Both the position numbers and the translations under genes were made by a program. The notes beneath the pieces were generated by a model that worked only from the letters and a program-made list of their open reading frames with translations, was not told the origin of the DNA and did not search any database. 64,000 bases of DNA from Streptomyces deccanensis (GTDB lineage: Bacteria; Actinomycetota; Actinomycetes; Streptomycetales; Streptomycetaceae), in assembly GCF_022385335.1 (NCBI RefSeq), contig NZ_CP092431.1:1364001-1428000 (forward strand). The letters run 5' to 3'. Shown in pieces: positions 7,625-16,736 of this stretch (within the stretch, counting starts at the first letter, position 1; each line of letters starts with the position of its first letter).

Positions 7625-9742
7625 ATGACGGTTGAGGCGGCGCGGAGGTGGGGGTCGACCCTCGATTCGGTCGTGGTGTACGCGCAGGGGGCGGTCTGCC
7701 GCCGTCTGGCCCGGGGAGTTGTTCCGCCCGACGGCCGGGTGCGGGTGACGGGACTGCCCCCCTCGCTGGACACGGGCTCGCTGCGGGCCCGTGTCCTGGG
7801 GGCTCCTGGGGTCCGTGTCACCGAAGCCCGGGTGGAGGTCGAGGCCCAGCCGCTCGGCGGTGACCCGCCCCACGAGTTGCGGCGCGAGGTCGAGCGGCTG
7901 CGCGACGAGTGCGCGGCGGCACGGGGACGCCGGGACCGGCAGCTGGGCCTGATCGAGGAAGTGCGGGCTCTGCACCCGATCCCGCCTCCCCGCAGGCGCG
8001 AGGACCCGCACCGCCGCACCCCGGTCGACGCGTGGCTGGAGCTCGCCGAGTTCGTCGACGAGCGGCTGACGGGACTGCACACCCGCCTCGTCGAGCTGGA
8101 GGACGCACTGCACGACGTCGAGCACAGGCTCGCCGTCGCCGCCGACAGGCTCGCCCGCGCCTCCACCGAGGCACCGTCAGGGCGCGTGGAGACCACGGTC
8201 TGCGCGGTCCTGACCCTCGACGGCACCGGTGAAGCGCAGACCGAAGTGGAGCTGGAGTACGGGGTGCCGGGCGCCGTCTGGGTGCCGACCTACCGTCTCA
8301 CGCACCGTCAGGGCGACGGCAGTGGTCGTCTGGTGCTGCGTGCCTCGGTCGCCCAGCGGACCGGCGAGGACTGGACCGGCGTGCGCATCGCCCTGGCCAC
8401 CGCCGATCTCCGGCGCCGTACCGACCTGCCGAGGCTCCGCTCGATCCGGATCGGGCGCAGTCAGCCCGCCCCCGCGCCCTCCGGCTGGCGCGAGCCTCCG
8501 GCAGGACTCGCCGATCTGTTCACCGGGTACGAGGCAGTCGGCCCGCGCCCTGCCACCACCGCCGCACCTGTGGCTGTCGTGGCCGGCTCCGTGCCCGTGG
8601 GTGCCGTGGAAGGCTCCGCGTCCGGTCCGGTTCCGCCACCGCCCCCTCCCCCGCCGCCGGCCTTGCAGGGCTACGGCGGCCCGCAGGCCGCGGCCCCGGC
8701 GCCCGGTGGCCCGTACGCCCCCGCACCGGTGTCGTTCGGCGGCGAGACGGCCGACCGCGTGCAGCCGGCCCCCTCGCGGTCGGTCGGCGGGCCGCGGACC
8801 GGCGGCGGCCCCTTCGCGGGTGCCCCCGCCGCCCCCATGGCCCCCATGGCGCCCGCGGCTCCCGGCCGGGCCGCACCGCCACTCCCTCCCGCACCGGTGG
8901 CCGGTCCGCCGCAGCCGAGCGGCGCCGACCTCGACTACGCCGCCCTCGTCCTGTGCGGCCCCGACGAACAGGGGCATCGCAGAGGCCGGCTGTTTCCCGG
9001 CGCTCCCTTCGACCCGGTGGCGACCGAGTACCGCCGCCGCGCCGAAGCGGTGGCCGCGCTGCCGCTGCCCGGCCACGCCGTGCGGCCCCGCGAGTCGGCG
9101 GGTACCTTCGACCACCGCTTCGATGCCGCCGCCCGCGCCGACATTCCGTCGGACGGCACCTGGCACACCGTCACCGTCGGCGAGATCCCGGTCGGCCTGC
9201 GCACCGAGTACCTGTGTGTGCCGTCCGTGGAGCAGACCGTGTACGCGACGTTGGTGCTCTCCAACGCCACCGACCAGGCACTGTTGGCCGGCCCTGTGGA
9301 GGTCACCGTCGACGACGACTTCCTGCTGACCACCGCGCTGCCCACACTCGCCCCCGGTGGTGTCCGTCGGGTGGGGCTCGGGCCGGCCGAGGGCATCCGG
9401 GTCACGCGTCGTACGAACCTGCACGAGTCGACCTCGGGCCTGCGGGGCAACACCACCGTGCTCGACCACCGCGTCCACGTGGAGCTGGCCAACCAGCTCG
9501 CGAGGCCCGTCACCGTCGAGGTCCGCGAGCGGGTGCCGGTCACCTCCGAGCCGGACGTCCGGATCGAGGAACGGGCCGACTGGACGGCACCCGAGGACGG
9601 CACGGGGCCCGATCACCATGCGCCCGGCACCCGCGTCTGGCGACTGGACCTGCCCGCGGGCGCCACCGCCGCCCTCGACGGCAGCTACGAGATACGCATC
9701 CCGACCGGCAAGGCCCTGGTCGGCGGCAACCGCAGGAGCTGA
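7625..9742 (+). CDS. MuiA-like DUF4139 domain protein with proline-rich insert
   Basis: This is a 705-aa protein of the mucoidy-inhibitor MuiA family (DUF4140 N-terminal, DUF4139 C-terminal domain). The N-terminus carries the beta-rich VVVYAQGAVCRRLARG...LPPSLDTGSLRARV pattern. A charged coiled-coil (about residues 80-185) follows, then WVPTYRLTHRQGDGSGRLVLRASVAQRTGEDWTGVRIALATA, the family signature. A Pro/Ala/Gly-rich insert of about 100 residues (roughly 335-435) splits the C-terminal domain. No signal peptide is seen, so it is probably cytoplasmic. The ATG at 7625 is preferred over one 21 bp upstream because it follows a GGGGCGGAG element. The biochemical function of the family is unknown. 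It lies 8 bp before a second family member. Confidence 0.85.
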   Translation: MTVEAARRWGSTLDSVVVYAQGAVCRRLARGVVPPDGRVRVTGLPPSLDTGSLRARVLGAPGVRVTEARVEVEAQPLGGDPPHELRREVERLRDECAAARGRRDRQLGLIEEVRALHPIPPPRRREDPHRRTPVDAWLELAEFVDERLTGLHTRLVELEDALHDVEHRLAVAADRLARASTEAPSGRVETTVCAVLTLDGTGEAQTEVELEYGVPGAVWVPTYRLTHRQGDGSGRLVLRASVAQRTGEDWTGVRIALATADLRRRTDLPRLRSIRIGRSQPAPAPSGWREPPAGLADLFTGYEAVGPRPATTAAPVAVVAGSVPVGAVEGSASGPVPPPPPPPPPALQGYGGPQAAAPAPGGPYAPAPVSFGGETADRVQPAPSRSVGGPRTGGGPFAGAPAAPMAPMAPAAPGRAAPPLPPAPVAGPPQPSGADLDYAALVLCGPDEQGHRRGRLFPGAPFDPVATEYRRRAEAVAALPLPGHAVRPRESAGTFDHRFDAAARADIPSDGTWHTVTVGEIPVGLRTEYLCVPSVEQTVYATLVLSNATDQALLAGPVEVTVDDDFLLTTALPTLAPGGVRRVGLGPAEGIRVTRRTNLHESTSGLRGNTTVLDHRVHVELANQLARPVTVEVRERVPVTSEPDVRIEERADWTAPEDGTGPDHHAPGTRVWRLDLPAGATAALDGSYEIRIPTGKALVGGNRRS

Positions 9743-9750
9743 CGCACACC

Positions 9751-11310
9751 ATGTCCACGGCCCCGAAGCCGATCGCCCTCCCTGTCACCGCCGTCACGTG
9801 TCTCGAGGATCGCGCCCACATCGAGCGCACCGCCGTGCTCGACCTGAAGGCCGGGGTCCAGCGGCTGCGTTTCGGGCCGGTCAGTGCGCTGGCCGTCGAC
9901 CGGACCCTCCATGCCGAGCTGACCGCCGATCATCCCGCGGCCGTGCTCGACGTACGGATCGTCCGCAGCTGGACGCCGCGCGGGCCGGGGCCGTCCACCG
10001 GCGACTCCGCCCTGCGTCGGCGCATACACGCCCTCGAAGAGGAGCAGGTGGCTCTGGAGCTGCGACGCGACCGGCTGCGTGCCCGCCTCGACCTGCTCGG
10101 CCGCCTCGCCGCCGATCTGCTGCGGGAGATCGGCGAAGGCGCCGGCTCCGGGGAGAGCGAAGGACCCCGCTGGGCCCGCGAACTGGACCGGGTGGACGAC
10201 GAGCGCGACGCGCACGGCGAGGAACTCCGCACCGTGGAGGCCCGGCTGGCCGCCCTCGCCGCCGAACTCGGGGAAGCCCGGCGAGCCATGGATCTCTCCG
10301 AGGAGGAGCCCGCCGAGCTGGTCGGCCATGTCGAGTTGACCGTGGAGGCCGCGGTCGCCGGGCCGGTCGGGCTGCGCCTGAGTCACCTGACCCCGTGTGC
10401 GCTGTGGCGGCCCGCCTATCGGGCCGTGCTCGACGGGGACTCCCTGACGCTGGAGACGGACGCGATGGTCTGGCAGCGCACCGGTGAGGACTGGTCGGAC
10501 GTACGGCTGACTCTGTCGACGGCCCGCTCGGCGCGGGCCACCGATCCGCCCCGGCTGGGAGAGGACCGGCTGACGCTCCAGGACCGCTCCGCGGCGGAGC
10601 GCCGCACGATCGACGTCGAACTGCGCGAGGAGGAGATCGGGGACCTCGGCCCGGCCCCGGTGCTCGGCCTGCCCGGGGTGGACGACGGCGGCGAGGCGCG
10701 GGTACTGAGATCCCCCGCGCCGGTATCCGTACCCGGGGACGGCCGCGCCCACCGGGTGCCGCTCACCGTGTTCACCGCCGCCGCGAGCAGCGAGTACGCC
10801 TGCTCACCCGAGGTGTCGCCGCTGGTCACCCAGGTGGTGCGGTTCGACAACCGGTCCGGCCACGTACTGCTCGCCGGGCCCGTGGACCTGGTCCGAGGCA
10901 GCGGATTCAGCGGCCGCGGCACGCTGGACTTCACCGCCCCCGGCGCCCCTGTCGAGCTGGCCTTCGGCAGTTGCGACGACTACCGGGTGGCCCGGCACAC
11001 CGAGGAGTCCCGCGGCTCCGCCGGAATCACCCAGCGGACCGTGGTCACCCGCACGGTCCGGCTGCACCTGTCCCGGTTCTCCGCCCCCGGAGAGCACGGC
11101 GAGCGGGTGGTCGTCCTTCGGGAGCGGATCCCGGTCTCCGAGGTCTCGGCGGTCGAGATACGCCTGCACAAGGATGCGTGTTCCCCGGCGCCCGACGTGG
11201 TCGACGCCGAGGGCATCGCCCGCTGGGACGTCCCCCTGCCGCCCGGCAGCCGCCGCACCGTCACCCTGGTCTACGAGCTGTCGGCCGGCGCCAAGGTCAC
11301 CGGGCTGTGA
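9751..11310 (+). CDS. Second MuiA-like DUF4139 domain protein
   Basis: This is a 519-aa paralogue of the preceding gene without the proline-rich insert. It has the same order: an N-terminal DUF4140-like sheet (ITLPVTAVTCLEDRAHIERTAVL-type), an Arg/Glu/Leu-rich coiled-coil (about 90-185), and a DUF4139 domain with CALWRPAYRAVLDGDSL and WQRTGEDWSDVRLTLSTARS. The start ATG has GCAGGAG 11 bp upstream, located inside the last codons of the first gene, so the two are co-translated. Together they suggest a hetero-oligomer, which is an inference. The stop codon lies in a 24-bp tandem duplication. Confidence 0.84.
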   Translation: MSTAPKPIALPVTAVTCLEDRAHIERTAVLDLKAGVQRLRFGPVSALAVDRTLHAELTADHPAAVLDVRIVRSWTPRGPGPSTGDSALRRRIHALEEEQVALELRRDRLRARLDLLGRLAADLLREIGEGAGSGESEGPRWARELDRVDDERDAHGEELRTVEARLAALAAELGEARRAMDLSEEEPAELVGHVELTVEAAVAGPVGLRLSHLTPCALWRPAYRAVLDGDSLTLETDAMVWQRTGEDWSDVRLTLSTARSARATDPPRLGEDRLTLQDRSAAERRTIDVELREEEIGDLGPAPVLGLPGVDDGGEARVLRSPAPVSVPGDGRAHRVPLTVFTAAASSEYACSPEVSPLVTQVVRFDNRSGHVLLAGPVDLVRGSGFSGRGTLDFTAPGAPVELAFGSCDDYRVARHTEESRGSAGITQRTVVTRTVRLHLSRFSAPGEHGERVVVLRERIPVSEVSAVEIRLHKDACSPAPDVVDAEGIARWDVPLPPGSRRTVTLVYELSAGAKVTGL

Positions 11311-11337
11311 ACTGCCAAGGTCACCGGGCTGTGAACT
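11290..11337 (+). repeat. 24-bp perfect tandem duplication across the stop codon
   Basis: Two identical 24-bp units, 11290-11313 and 11314-11337, lie head to tail. Each includes the last codons and the TGA of the upstream gene. The first copy is used; the second gives a spare, out-of-use copy of the C-terminal codons plus stop. It looks like a recent slippage or small duplication. Confidence 0.95.
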
Positions 11338-11664
11338 GTGGTCCACCGCCCGCCCGCCGACAGCACGACGCCGTGCGCGTGGCCACGCCACCCGGGCACA
11401 TGACGCCCCGGTAGGCAGCCCGGAAGACGCGTAGCTTGACCAGGATGAACACCATGGCGGGGCAGGCTCTGTCCCGCTCGGACCGGCCTGTCATACAATC
11501 TTGCCGACTGCCTCACGGAGCGTTCGGACATCGACGCAATGCGTGGAGGCCCGCCGATCAGCCCATGTGTCGCGCGGTTGAACTTCCCGAGTCGGTCCGC
11601 GAAATTCGCTCGGGGAAGCCCACCGCCACTGGGTTGTACGATCGCCGTACCGTATCCTGATCCC
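11311..11664. other. Intergenic region carrying the first regulon operator
   Basis: The 354 bp between the DUF4139 gene and the GntR regulator contain the second half of the tandem duplication and one TTGTATGACAG site (11488-11498). No supported coding frame was found. It marks the left boundary of the catabolic island. Confidence 0.6.
11488..11498. promoter_or_regulatory. Regulon operator 1 (TTGT-ATG-ACAG), upstream of GntR regulator A
   Basis: Read on the minus strand the core is TTGTATGACAG, one mismatch from the palindrome TTGT-N3-ACAA. It lies 167 bp before the GntR gene start. It belongs to a set of nine similar sites found only between 11.4 and 43.1 kb. FadR-subfamily GntR proteins typically bind TNGTNNNACNA-like sites, which this fits. 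Confidence 0.65.
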
Positions 11665-12411
11665 GTGACCGTATCAGGCAACTCAGCGCCCCGTAGCCCC
11701 GGAGGATCCGTCGATCTGGCCGCCCAGGTCGGCCGGGTCGCCGCACCGCTGCGTCAGCAGGTGCTCGATGTGCTGCGTCAGGCCATCCTCAGTTTCCACT
11801 ACGCGCCCGGTCAGCGACTGGTCGAGCGCGAGCTGATCGAGGAGATCGGCGTCTCGCGCACCACCATCCGCGAGGCTCTGCGCGAGCTGGCGGCCGAGGG
11901 CCTGGTCAAGACCATCCCGCAGAAGGGCGCCGTCGTGGTGGTGCCCTCACTCCAGGAGGCGCTGGAGCTCTACGAACTGCGCGCCGCGCTGGAGGCGCTC
12001 GCCGTGCGCCGGTTCACCGAGGTCGCGTCGGACGACCAGGTGGCGGAGCTGCGCGCCGCGTTCGAACAGCTGGCTGAAATGGCGAACGGCGACGGTGACA
12101 CCCTGCGGATCCTCCAGGCGAAGGGCCAGTTCTACGACGTCCTGCTGCGCGGCTGCGGCAACCGCTCGGTCCACTCCACGCTCGGCGGTGTCCAGGCCCG
12201 CCTCAGCCTGCTGCGGGCCACCTCGCTGGCCCAGCCAGGGCGCACCGCACGCAGTGTGCAGGAGTTGCGCGCCATGGTCGAGGCGATCGAGGCGCGCAAT
12301 CCCGAGGCCGCCGTGCGTGCGTGCAACCACCACATCGAGCAGGCGAAGCGGGCGGGACTGGAGGGGCTGTCCACCACCAGCGGGCTGCCGTTCAGCTCCG
12401 CCTCGCTCTGA
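11665..12411 (+). CDS. GntR-family (FadR/FCD) transcriptional regulator A
   Basis: This is a 248-aa repressor-type regulator. The N-terminal winged helix covers about residues 20-85 (LRQQVLDVLRQAILSFHYAPGQRLVERELIEEIGVSRTTIREALRELAAEGLV, in parts), ending in the wing IPQKGAVVVVPS. It is followed by an all-helical FCD effector domain with ELRAALEALAVRRFTEV and the C-terminal CNHHIEQAKR metal/ligand-site helix. A GTG start at 11665 places the helix-turn-helix at the usual distance; the longer upstream frame has no homology-like features. It resembles regulator C (30729-31517) closely in the DNA-binding helix (VSRTT-REALREL), so both may read the same operator. Confidence 0.88.
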   Translation: MTVSGNSAPRSPGGSVDLAAQVGRVAAPLRQQVLDVLRQAILSFHYAPGQRLVERELIEEIGVSRTTIREALRELAAEGLVKTIPQKGAVVVVPSLQEALELYELRAALEALAVRRFTEVASDDQVAELRAAFEQLAEMANGDGDTLRILQAKGQFYDVLLRGCGNRSVHSTLGGVQARLSLLRATSLAQPGRTARSVQELRAMVEAIEARNPEAAVRACNHHIEQAKRAGLEGLSTTSGLPFSSASL

Positions 12412-12470
12412 CCGCACCGCTCCGCACCACTCTGAGCCGCACCGCTCTTGGCCGCCTCGCTCCGAGCGGT

Positions 12471-13250
12471 TCAGTGCATGACGTATCCGCCGTTCGGTGA
12501 CAGCGTCTGGCCCGTGTAGAACGCCGATTCGTCGCCGGCGAGAAACAGGATCGTATGCGCGATCTCCTCCGCGGAGGCGGCCCGGCGCAGCACCCCCAGC
12601 CCGACGACGGCACTGCGGATCTCCCGGTCCGTCGGCAGCATCGGTGTGTCCGTCGCCCCGGGCGCCACCGCGTTGACCCGGATCCCGTCGTCCGCCACGA
12701 GCGCGGCCACCGCGCGGGTCAGCCCCAGTACGCCGGCCTTGGACGCCGGATACATGGCAGGCAGGGGGAAGTTGGCGAGGGCTCCCACGCTGGAGACGTT
12801 GACGACGGACCCGCCCGACGGGGAGTTTCGGCGCATGAGCCGCACGGCGGCTCGCACGGAGTAGAACGTACCGGTCAGGTTGACCGCGACGACCTCCGCG
12901 AAGTCCTCGTCGGTGAGCTCGCAGAGGTCGGCCTGGGCGCCCGAGACGCCTGCCGCGTTCACCGCGATGTCGAGCCGTCCGAACTCGGTGAGGGCCCGTT
13001 CGTAGGCGGCGTCCACCTGACCGCTGTCCCGTACGTCGGCGCCGACCGGGATCGCCCCCGCGATCCCGGCCACCGCCCGGGCCGTCCGTTCGGCGTCCAG
13101 GTCCACGGCCAGGACCCGCGCTCCCTCGTCGGCGAAGCGGCTCACCGTGGCCAGTCCGATGCCCGACGCGGCGCCGGTGACCAGGGCGGTCCTGCCGGCG
13201 AGCCGACCGTCGGCCGGTGGCCGACGGCTCCCACTCGATGACGCTTGCAT
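12471..13250 (-). CDS. Short-chain dehydrogenase/reductase (SDR), end of ABC-importer operon
   Basis: This is a 259-aa classical SDR. It shows the NAD(P)-binding TGAASGIG motif (about 25-32), the Asp-Val region GADVRDS, NAAG (in place of NNAG), and the catalytic set Ser in NVSSVGAL plus YPASK (Tyr/Lys). The C-terminal GQTLSPNGGYVMH resembles the usual TGQ-x-x-x-VDGG end. It oxidises or reduces an alcohol/carbonyl of unknown substrate. It is the last gene of a five-gene minus-strand unit with an ABC importer (13 bp after the binding-protein gene), implying it acts on the imported compound or an early product. Confidence 0.9.
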   Translation of the reverse strand: MQASSSGSRRPPADGRLAGRTALVTGAASGIGLATVSRFADEGARVLAVDLDAERTARAVAGIAGAIPVGADVRDSGQVDAAYERALTEFGRLDIAVNAAGVSGAQADLCELTDEDFAEVVAVNLTGTFYSVRAAVRLMRRNSPSGGSVVNVSSVGALANFPLPAMYPASKAGVLGLTRAVAALVADDGIRVNAVAPGATDTPMLPTDREIRSAVVGLGVLRRAASAEEIAHTILFLAGDESAFYTGQTLSPNGGYVMH

Positions 13251-13263
13251 ACGGCCCCGGTCC

Positions 13264-14538
13264 TCAGTTCTTCGCGGGGTGGTCGAAGAACTTGTCGAGG
13301 TACGCCTGCGGCATCCACGCCTCGCCGTCCGCCACCTCTCCGAGATCGCTCGGCTTCGCGCCCTTGGGCAGGTAGTCGGCCAGGTTCGCCTTGGTGATCA
13401 ACGACGGCTCGCGGGTGATCGTGCCGACCTTCGGGCCCTGTCCCGCCATCACCATCATCCCGACGGAGAACAGGGCCTTCGTCTCCTGTGTGCCGTTGCC
13501 GCCCGTACCGGCGGTCTCATAGCCGTCGGCCGCCTCCAGCTTCTTCCAGGAGGCGAGCGACGAGGCGGACGCACCGGCGTCCACCACCTTGGGGACCTTC
13601 CGTCCGGTCGAGTCGAAGGCCGCGTAGACCCCGGAGCCCATGACGCCGAGCTGCGCCACCATGTCGATCTTCTGCGGGTGACTGGAGAGGAACTTCAGCA
13701 GCTCGGCCTTGGCCACGGGCGGCACGAAGGCGCCGTTGACCTCGCCGAGGATTTTCATGTCGGGGCAGGCGGCCAGCACGTCCTTGACGGCCTGGTAGCC
13801 GATCTTCTCCGTCGACAGTCCCTGGAAGCCGCGGACGACGACGACATTGCCCTTGCCGTCGAGCTGTTTCGCGACGAGGGCGGTCGGCCGGGCGACGTTC
13901 AGGTAGGAGTTCTCCGCCACGTTCACGGCGTACTTGGAACGGATGGTGGAGGAGAGCGCGACCGTGACCACGCCCTTCTTGCCGGCCGCGTCGACCGCGG
14001 AGACCATCGCGTCGCCGGAGAGGGCCGTGATGAAGATGATGTCGACACCGGAGTCGACCAGTTCGTTGTAGCCACGGATCTGCTCGGCCGGGGTCATGGT
14101 CGCCGGGTCGGTCATGATGCGCTTGACGAGTTTGCCCTGGACCAGGCCCTCGGCCTTGGCCGCGGCGAAGCTCGCGTCCATCTGCTTGACGACGGACGCG
14201 GCGAACGCGTTCGAGACGGGCAGGTACGAGAAGCCGACCTTCGCGGCGCGGTCCAGCTTCTTCTTGTCCCGCCAGGCGCTCGCGAACACGTCCTCGCCGT
14301 AGGCGTTGTAGGCCTTCTGCAGCTCCGCGGGCAGGGCCTTGACAGCGCCGTCGGGGTCCTTGGGCGCGATGGTCGGCACCTTGCCGCAGGCGGCGGAGGC
14401 CTTCCCCTGGGTGTCGGTCGCGCCGGAGGCGACCGTGCCGCCCGCCCCGCCACAGCCGACGAGCAGGGCCGTGAGGACGATCCCGGTGGACGACGCCACG
14501 ACGCTCCTGCGGGCGTGCCGGTAGCTGGATCTGTTCAT
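13264..14538 (-). CDS. Sugar-type ABC transporter substrate-binding lipoprotein
   Basis: This is a 424-aa extracellular binding protein. A lipoprotein signal is visible with LLVGC and the lipid Cys at about residue 29. The mature part has the Peripla_BP_4 (ribose/xylose-binding) type two-lobe pattern, for example DPATMTPAEQIRGYNELVDSGVDIIFITAL and NVVVVRGFQGLSTEKIGYQAVKDVLA. It is longer than RbsB (about 290 aa). Its partners are the RbsC-like permeases and the dual ATPase upstream in the operon. Although the family normally binds sugars or autoinducer-2, the regulon context suggests an aromatic compound or an aromatic glycoside; that is inference. Confidence 0.88.
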   Translation of the reverse strand: MNRSSYRHARRSVVASSTGIVLTALLVGCGGAGGTVASGATDTQGKASAACGKVPTIAPKDPDGAVKALPAELQKAYNAYGEDVFASAWRDKKKLDRAAKVGFSYLPVSNAFAASVVKQMDASFAAAKAEGLVQGKLVKRIMTDPATMTPAEQIRGYNELVDSGVDIIFITALSGDAMVSAVDAAGKKGVVTVALSSTIRSKYAVNVAENSYLNVARPTALVAKQLDGKGNVVVVRGFQGLSTEKIGYQAVKDVLAACPDMKILGEVNGAFVPPVAKAELLKFLSSHPQKIDMVAQLGVMGSGVYAAFDSTGRKVPKVVDAGASASSLASWKKLEAADGYETAGTGGNGTQETKALFSVGMMVMAGQGPKVGTITREPSLITKANLADYLPKGAKPSDLGEVADGEAWMPQAYLDKFFDHPAKN

Positions 14539-14556
14539 GGAGAGCCTTTCTGAAAC

Positions 14557-14627
14557 AAGAGGAGGCGGAGGGAGAAGGGGAAGGGAGGGAGAAGAGGAGA
14601 CGGGGAGAAGGGGTAAAGGGGAGAGAC
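14557..14627. other. Purine-rich spacer (polypyrimidine in the transcript)
   Basis: Between the permease and the binding-protein genes the + strand is almost only A and G over about 70 bp, built from GGAG/GAAG repeats. In the minus-strand mRNA this is a C/U tract. It separates two cistrons of one operon and could tune the relative amount of binding protein, but no hairpin is apparent. Confidence 0.6.
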
Positions 14628-14628
14628 G

Positions 14629-15714
14629 TCAGACCTGGTCGCGGAGCCTGCGCTCGCGGCCGTAGACCGCCATCGCGGCGAGGATCACGACGCCGTTGAG
14701 GATCTGCTGGTCGGCTTCCTGGAAGCCCAGTCCGACGAGCACGGTGGAGACCGCGGTGAGCAGCAGGACGCCGACGGTGGTGCGGGTGTAGCTCCCGGGA
14801 CCGCCGAACGCCGTACCGCCGAGGACGACCGCGGCGATGCTCTGGAACAGGTAGGGGTTGCCCAGCCGGTTGTCGACGTTCCCCGCGAAGCCCGCCAGGA
14901 CGACGCCGGCGAGGATCGCGAGGGCCGCCGCGACGGCGTACACCGTGACCCAGACCTTGCGGGTGCTGATGTGGGCGAGGTCCGCGGCCACCGGACTCGC
15001 GCCGGTGGCCAGCAGTCGCCGGCCGGGTCGGGTGCGGTGCAGCACCACGGAGACGACGGCGATCGCGAGTGCCCAGACGATGACCACGGGGGGCACGGGG
15101 AGACCGAGGGTCGACGCCGTGGGGGCGCTGAGCCGGCTCACCCAGCCGGGGGCGCCCGCTCCGGTGCCGCCACCGCTGAGGACGGAGGTCACGCCGACGG
15201 CGATCGAGCCCGCGGCGAGGGTGACGATGATCGGGTGGATGTGGAAGCGGTGGCACAGGTAGCCGACGAGACCGCCCATGGCGGCGCCGCAGGCGACGGC
15301 GACGGCGAGCATGACGGGCAGCGGCACTCCGGGGATGTCGCCGAACTGGGTGACGGTGACCGCGCCGGCCACGATGAACCCGGCGAGGGACAGGTCGATC
15401 CCCCTGATCAGCACGACGAGGGTCTGGCCGATCGAGGCGAGGCCGGTGAGCGCGCAGAGCACCAGGACCGAACGCATGCTCGTCGGTTCGAGAAACCCCG
15501 GCATGACGGCCGCGCCCCAGGCGAGAACGGCCACGGTGAGCAGGAGCTGGACGAGCGGGAACCGTCGCTGGAGGGAGAGGAGCCGCTGTCCGGCCGAGGG
15601 ACCGGGGGCGGCCACCGGTGCCGGGCTGTCGCCGACGGGCGCGCCCTGGCCGTCGCCGAGGCCGCCTCCGTGCAGGGGGGCCGTGTCGAGCGAGCCTTGC
15701 TGCGTGGTCATCAT
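14629..15714 (-). CDS. RbsC-type ABC transporter permease 1
   Basis: This is a 361-aa inner-membrane permease of the BPD_transp_2 (ribose/xylose/branched-chain) family with about nine to ten hydrophobic helices. The first is preceded by a Pro/Ala/Gly-rich cytoplasmic stretch of about 45 residues. The family signature GLASIGQTLVVLIRGIDLSLAG is present near residue 95, and AAVVLGGTAFGGPGSYTRTTVGVLLL near residue 300. It starts with two Met codons and its ATG overlaps the stop of the second permease (ATGA), so the two subunits should be made in equal amounts and form the heterodimeric channel. Confidence 0.92.
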   Translation of the reverse strand: MMTTQQGSLDTAPLHGGGLGDGQGAPVGDSPAPVAAPGPSAGQRLLSLQRRFPLVQLLLTVAVLAWGAAVMPGFLEPTSMRSVLVLCALTGLASIGQTLVVLIRGIDLSLAGFIVAGAVTVTQFGDIPGVPLPVMLAVAVACGAAMGGLVGYLCHRFHIHPIIVTLAAGSIAVGVTSVLSGGGTGAGAPGWVSRLSAPTASTLGLPVPPVVIVWALAIAVVSVVLHRTRPGRRLLATGASPVAADLAHISTRKVWVTVYAVAAALAILAGVVLAGFAGNVDNRLGNPYLFQSIAAVVLGGTAFGGPGSYTRTTVGVLLLTAVSTVLVGLGFQEADQQILNGVVILAAMAVYGRERRLRDQV

Positions 15715-16736
15715 CGCCCTTCCTTCAGTTCTCGTGCCGCGACGGCACCGAAGAGCACCGCGCCGATGAGCAGGACGCCGTAGATCACCTGGAGCCAGGT
15801 CTGCGGCACCTGGAGCACTCCGAGCAGGCTCTGCAACAGGTAGATGGCGGCGGCGCCGGCGAGCGCGTTGGCGATTCCGCCGCCCCCGCCCTGCAGGGGG
15901 ATGCCGCCGAGGGAGACAGCGGCGATCGCGATGAGCGTGTAGGAGGTGCTGGTGCCGGCCTCGGCCGTGGACGCCAGCCCGATGAGGACCAGGCCACCCA
16001 CCGCCGCCATGGCGCCGCCCAGGGAGTAGGCGAGGACGCGCACCGCGCCGACGGGCACTCCGCTGGTGAACGCCGTGACGTCGTTGCCGCCCACGGAGCG
16101 CAGCAGGCTGCCGTACGTCGTCAGCCTGGTGATCAGCAGCCAGAGGGCGGCGGGGACGGCCAGCGCGACGAGGCCGCCCGGGACCGGTCCCATCGACCCC
16201 GCGAAGCCGGCCATCCAGGAGCCGGAGACGGTGGTGGGGCTGGGCGACAGTTTGAGGTCGACGCCGGTGAGGACGAAGAACATCGCGAGGGTGACGACGA
16301 TGGGCTGGAGTCGGCCCACGACGATGAGCAGACCGGTGAGGGTTCCGACCAGCGCGCCCGCCGCCACGAGGAGGGGCAGGGCGACGTACCCGCCGAGGCC
16401 GGCCGGCTGGAGCTGGGTCGCGTAGAGCAGGGCGCTCAGCGTCATCAGCGGGCTGACCGACAGGTCGATGCCGCCGCGTCCGCTCATGATCGAGGGCACG
16501 CTCGCCATGGCGGCGATGCCGAGCGGGGCCACGGCGGCCAGTTGGGAGGTGGCTCCGAAGCGGGGTTGCAGGGCGATGTTGGCGATGAGGAGCGTGGCCG
16601 CCAGGAGGACCGCGAAGAGGTAGGTGTGGCGGGCGAACAGGGACCTGAGCGTGCGCCGGGGGGCAGGGGCGGCGTGCTGGGCGGGACGGTCGGGCTGGTG
16701 GGCGGAGGTGTGCGAGGCGTGGTCGACGGTGCTCAT
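15711..16736 (-). CDS. RbsC-type ABC transporter permease 2
   Basis: This is a 341-aa partner permease with the same fold. Its signature region reads APLGIAAMASVPSIMSGRGGIDLSVSPLMTLSALL in parts, and ISLGGIPLQGGGGGIANALAGAA-like residues occur near 265. The ATG at 16736 overlaps the stop of the ATPase gene by ATGA; a longer frame reading into the ATPase gene is not real. The glycine-rich loop GGGGGIANAL replaces the usual GG.GS.G motif. The substrate is unknown. Confidence 0.92.
   Translation of the reverse strand: MSTVDHASHTSAHQPDRPAQHAAPAPRRTLRSLFARHTYLFAVLLAATLLIANIALQPRFGATSQLAAVAPLGIAAMASVPSIMSGRGGIDLSVSPLMTLSALLYATQLQPAGLGGYVALPLLVAAGALVGTLTGLLIVVGRLQPIVVTLAMFFVLTGVDLKLSPSPTTVSGSWMAGFAGSMGPVPGGLVALAVPAALWLLITRLTTYGSLLRSVGGNDVTAFTSGVPVGAVRVLAYSLGGAMAAVGGLVLIGLASTAEAGTSTSYTLIAIAAVSLGGIPLQGGGGGIANALAGAAAIYLLQSLLGVLQVPQTWLQVIYGVLLIGAVLFGAVAARELKEGR

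Noticed and set aside
8177..9619. 480-codon minus-strand frame opposite the first DUF4139 gene
   Set aside because: It is a shadow of the coding strand, rich in Gly/Arg/His, with no family motif and no ribosome site.
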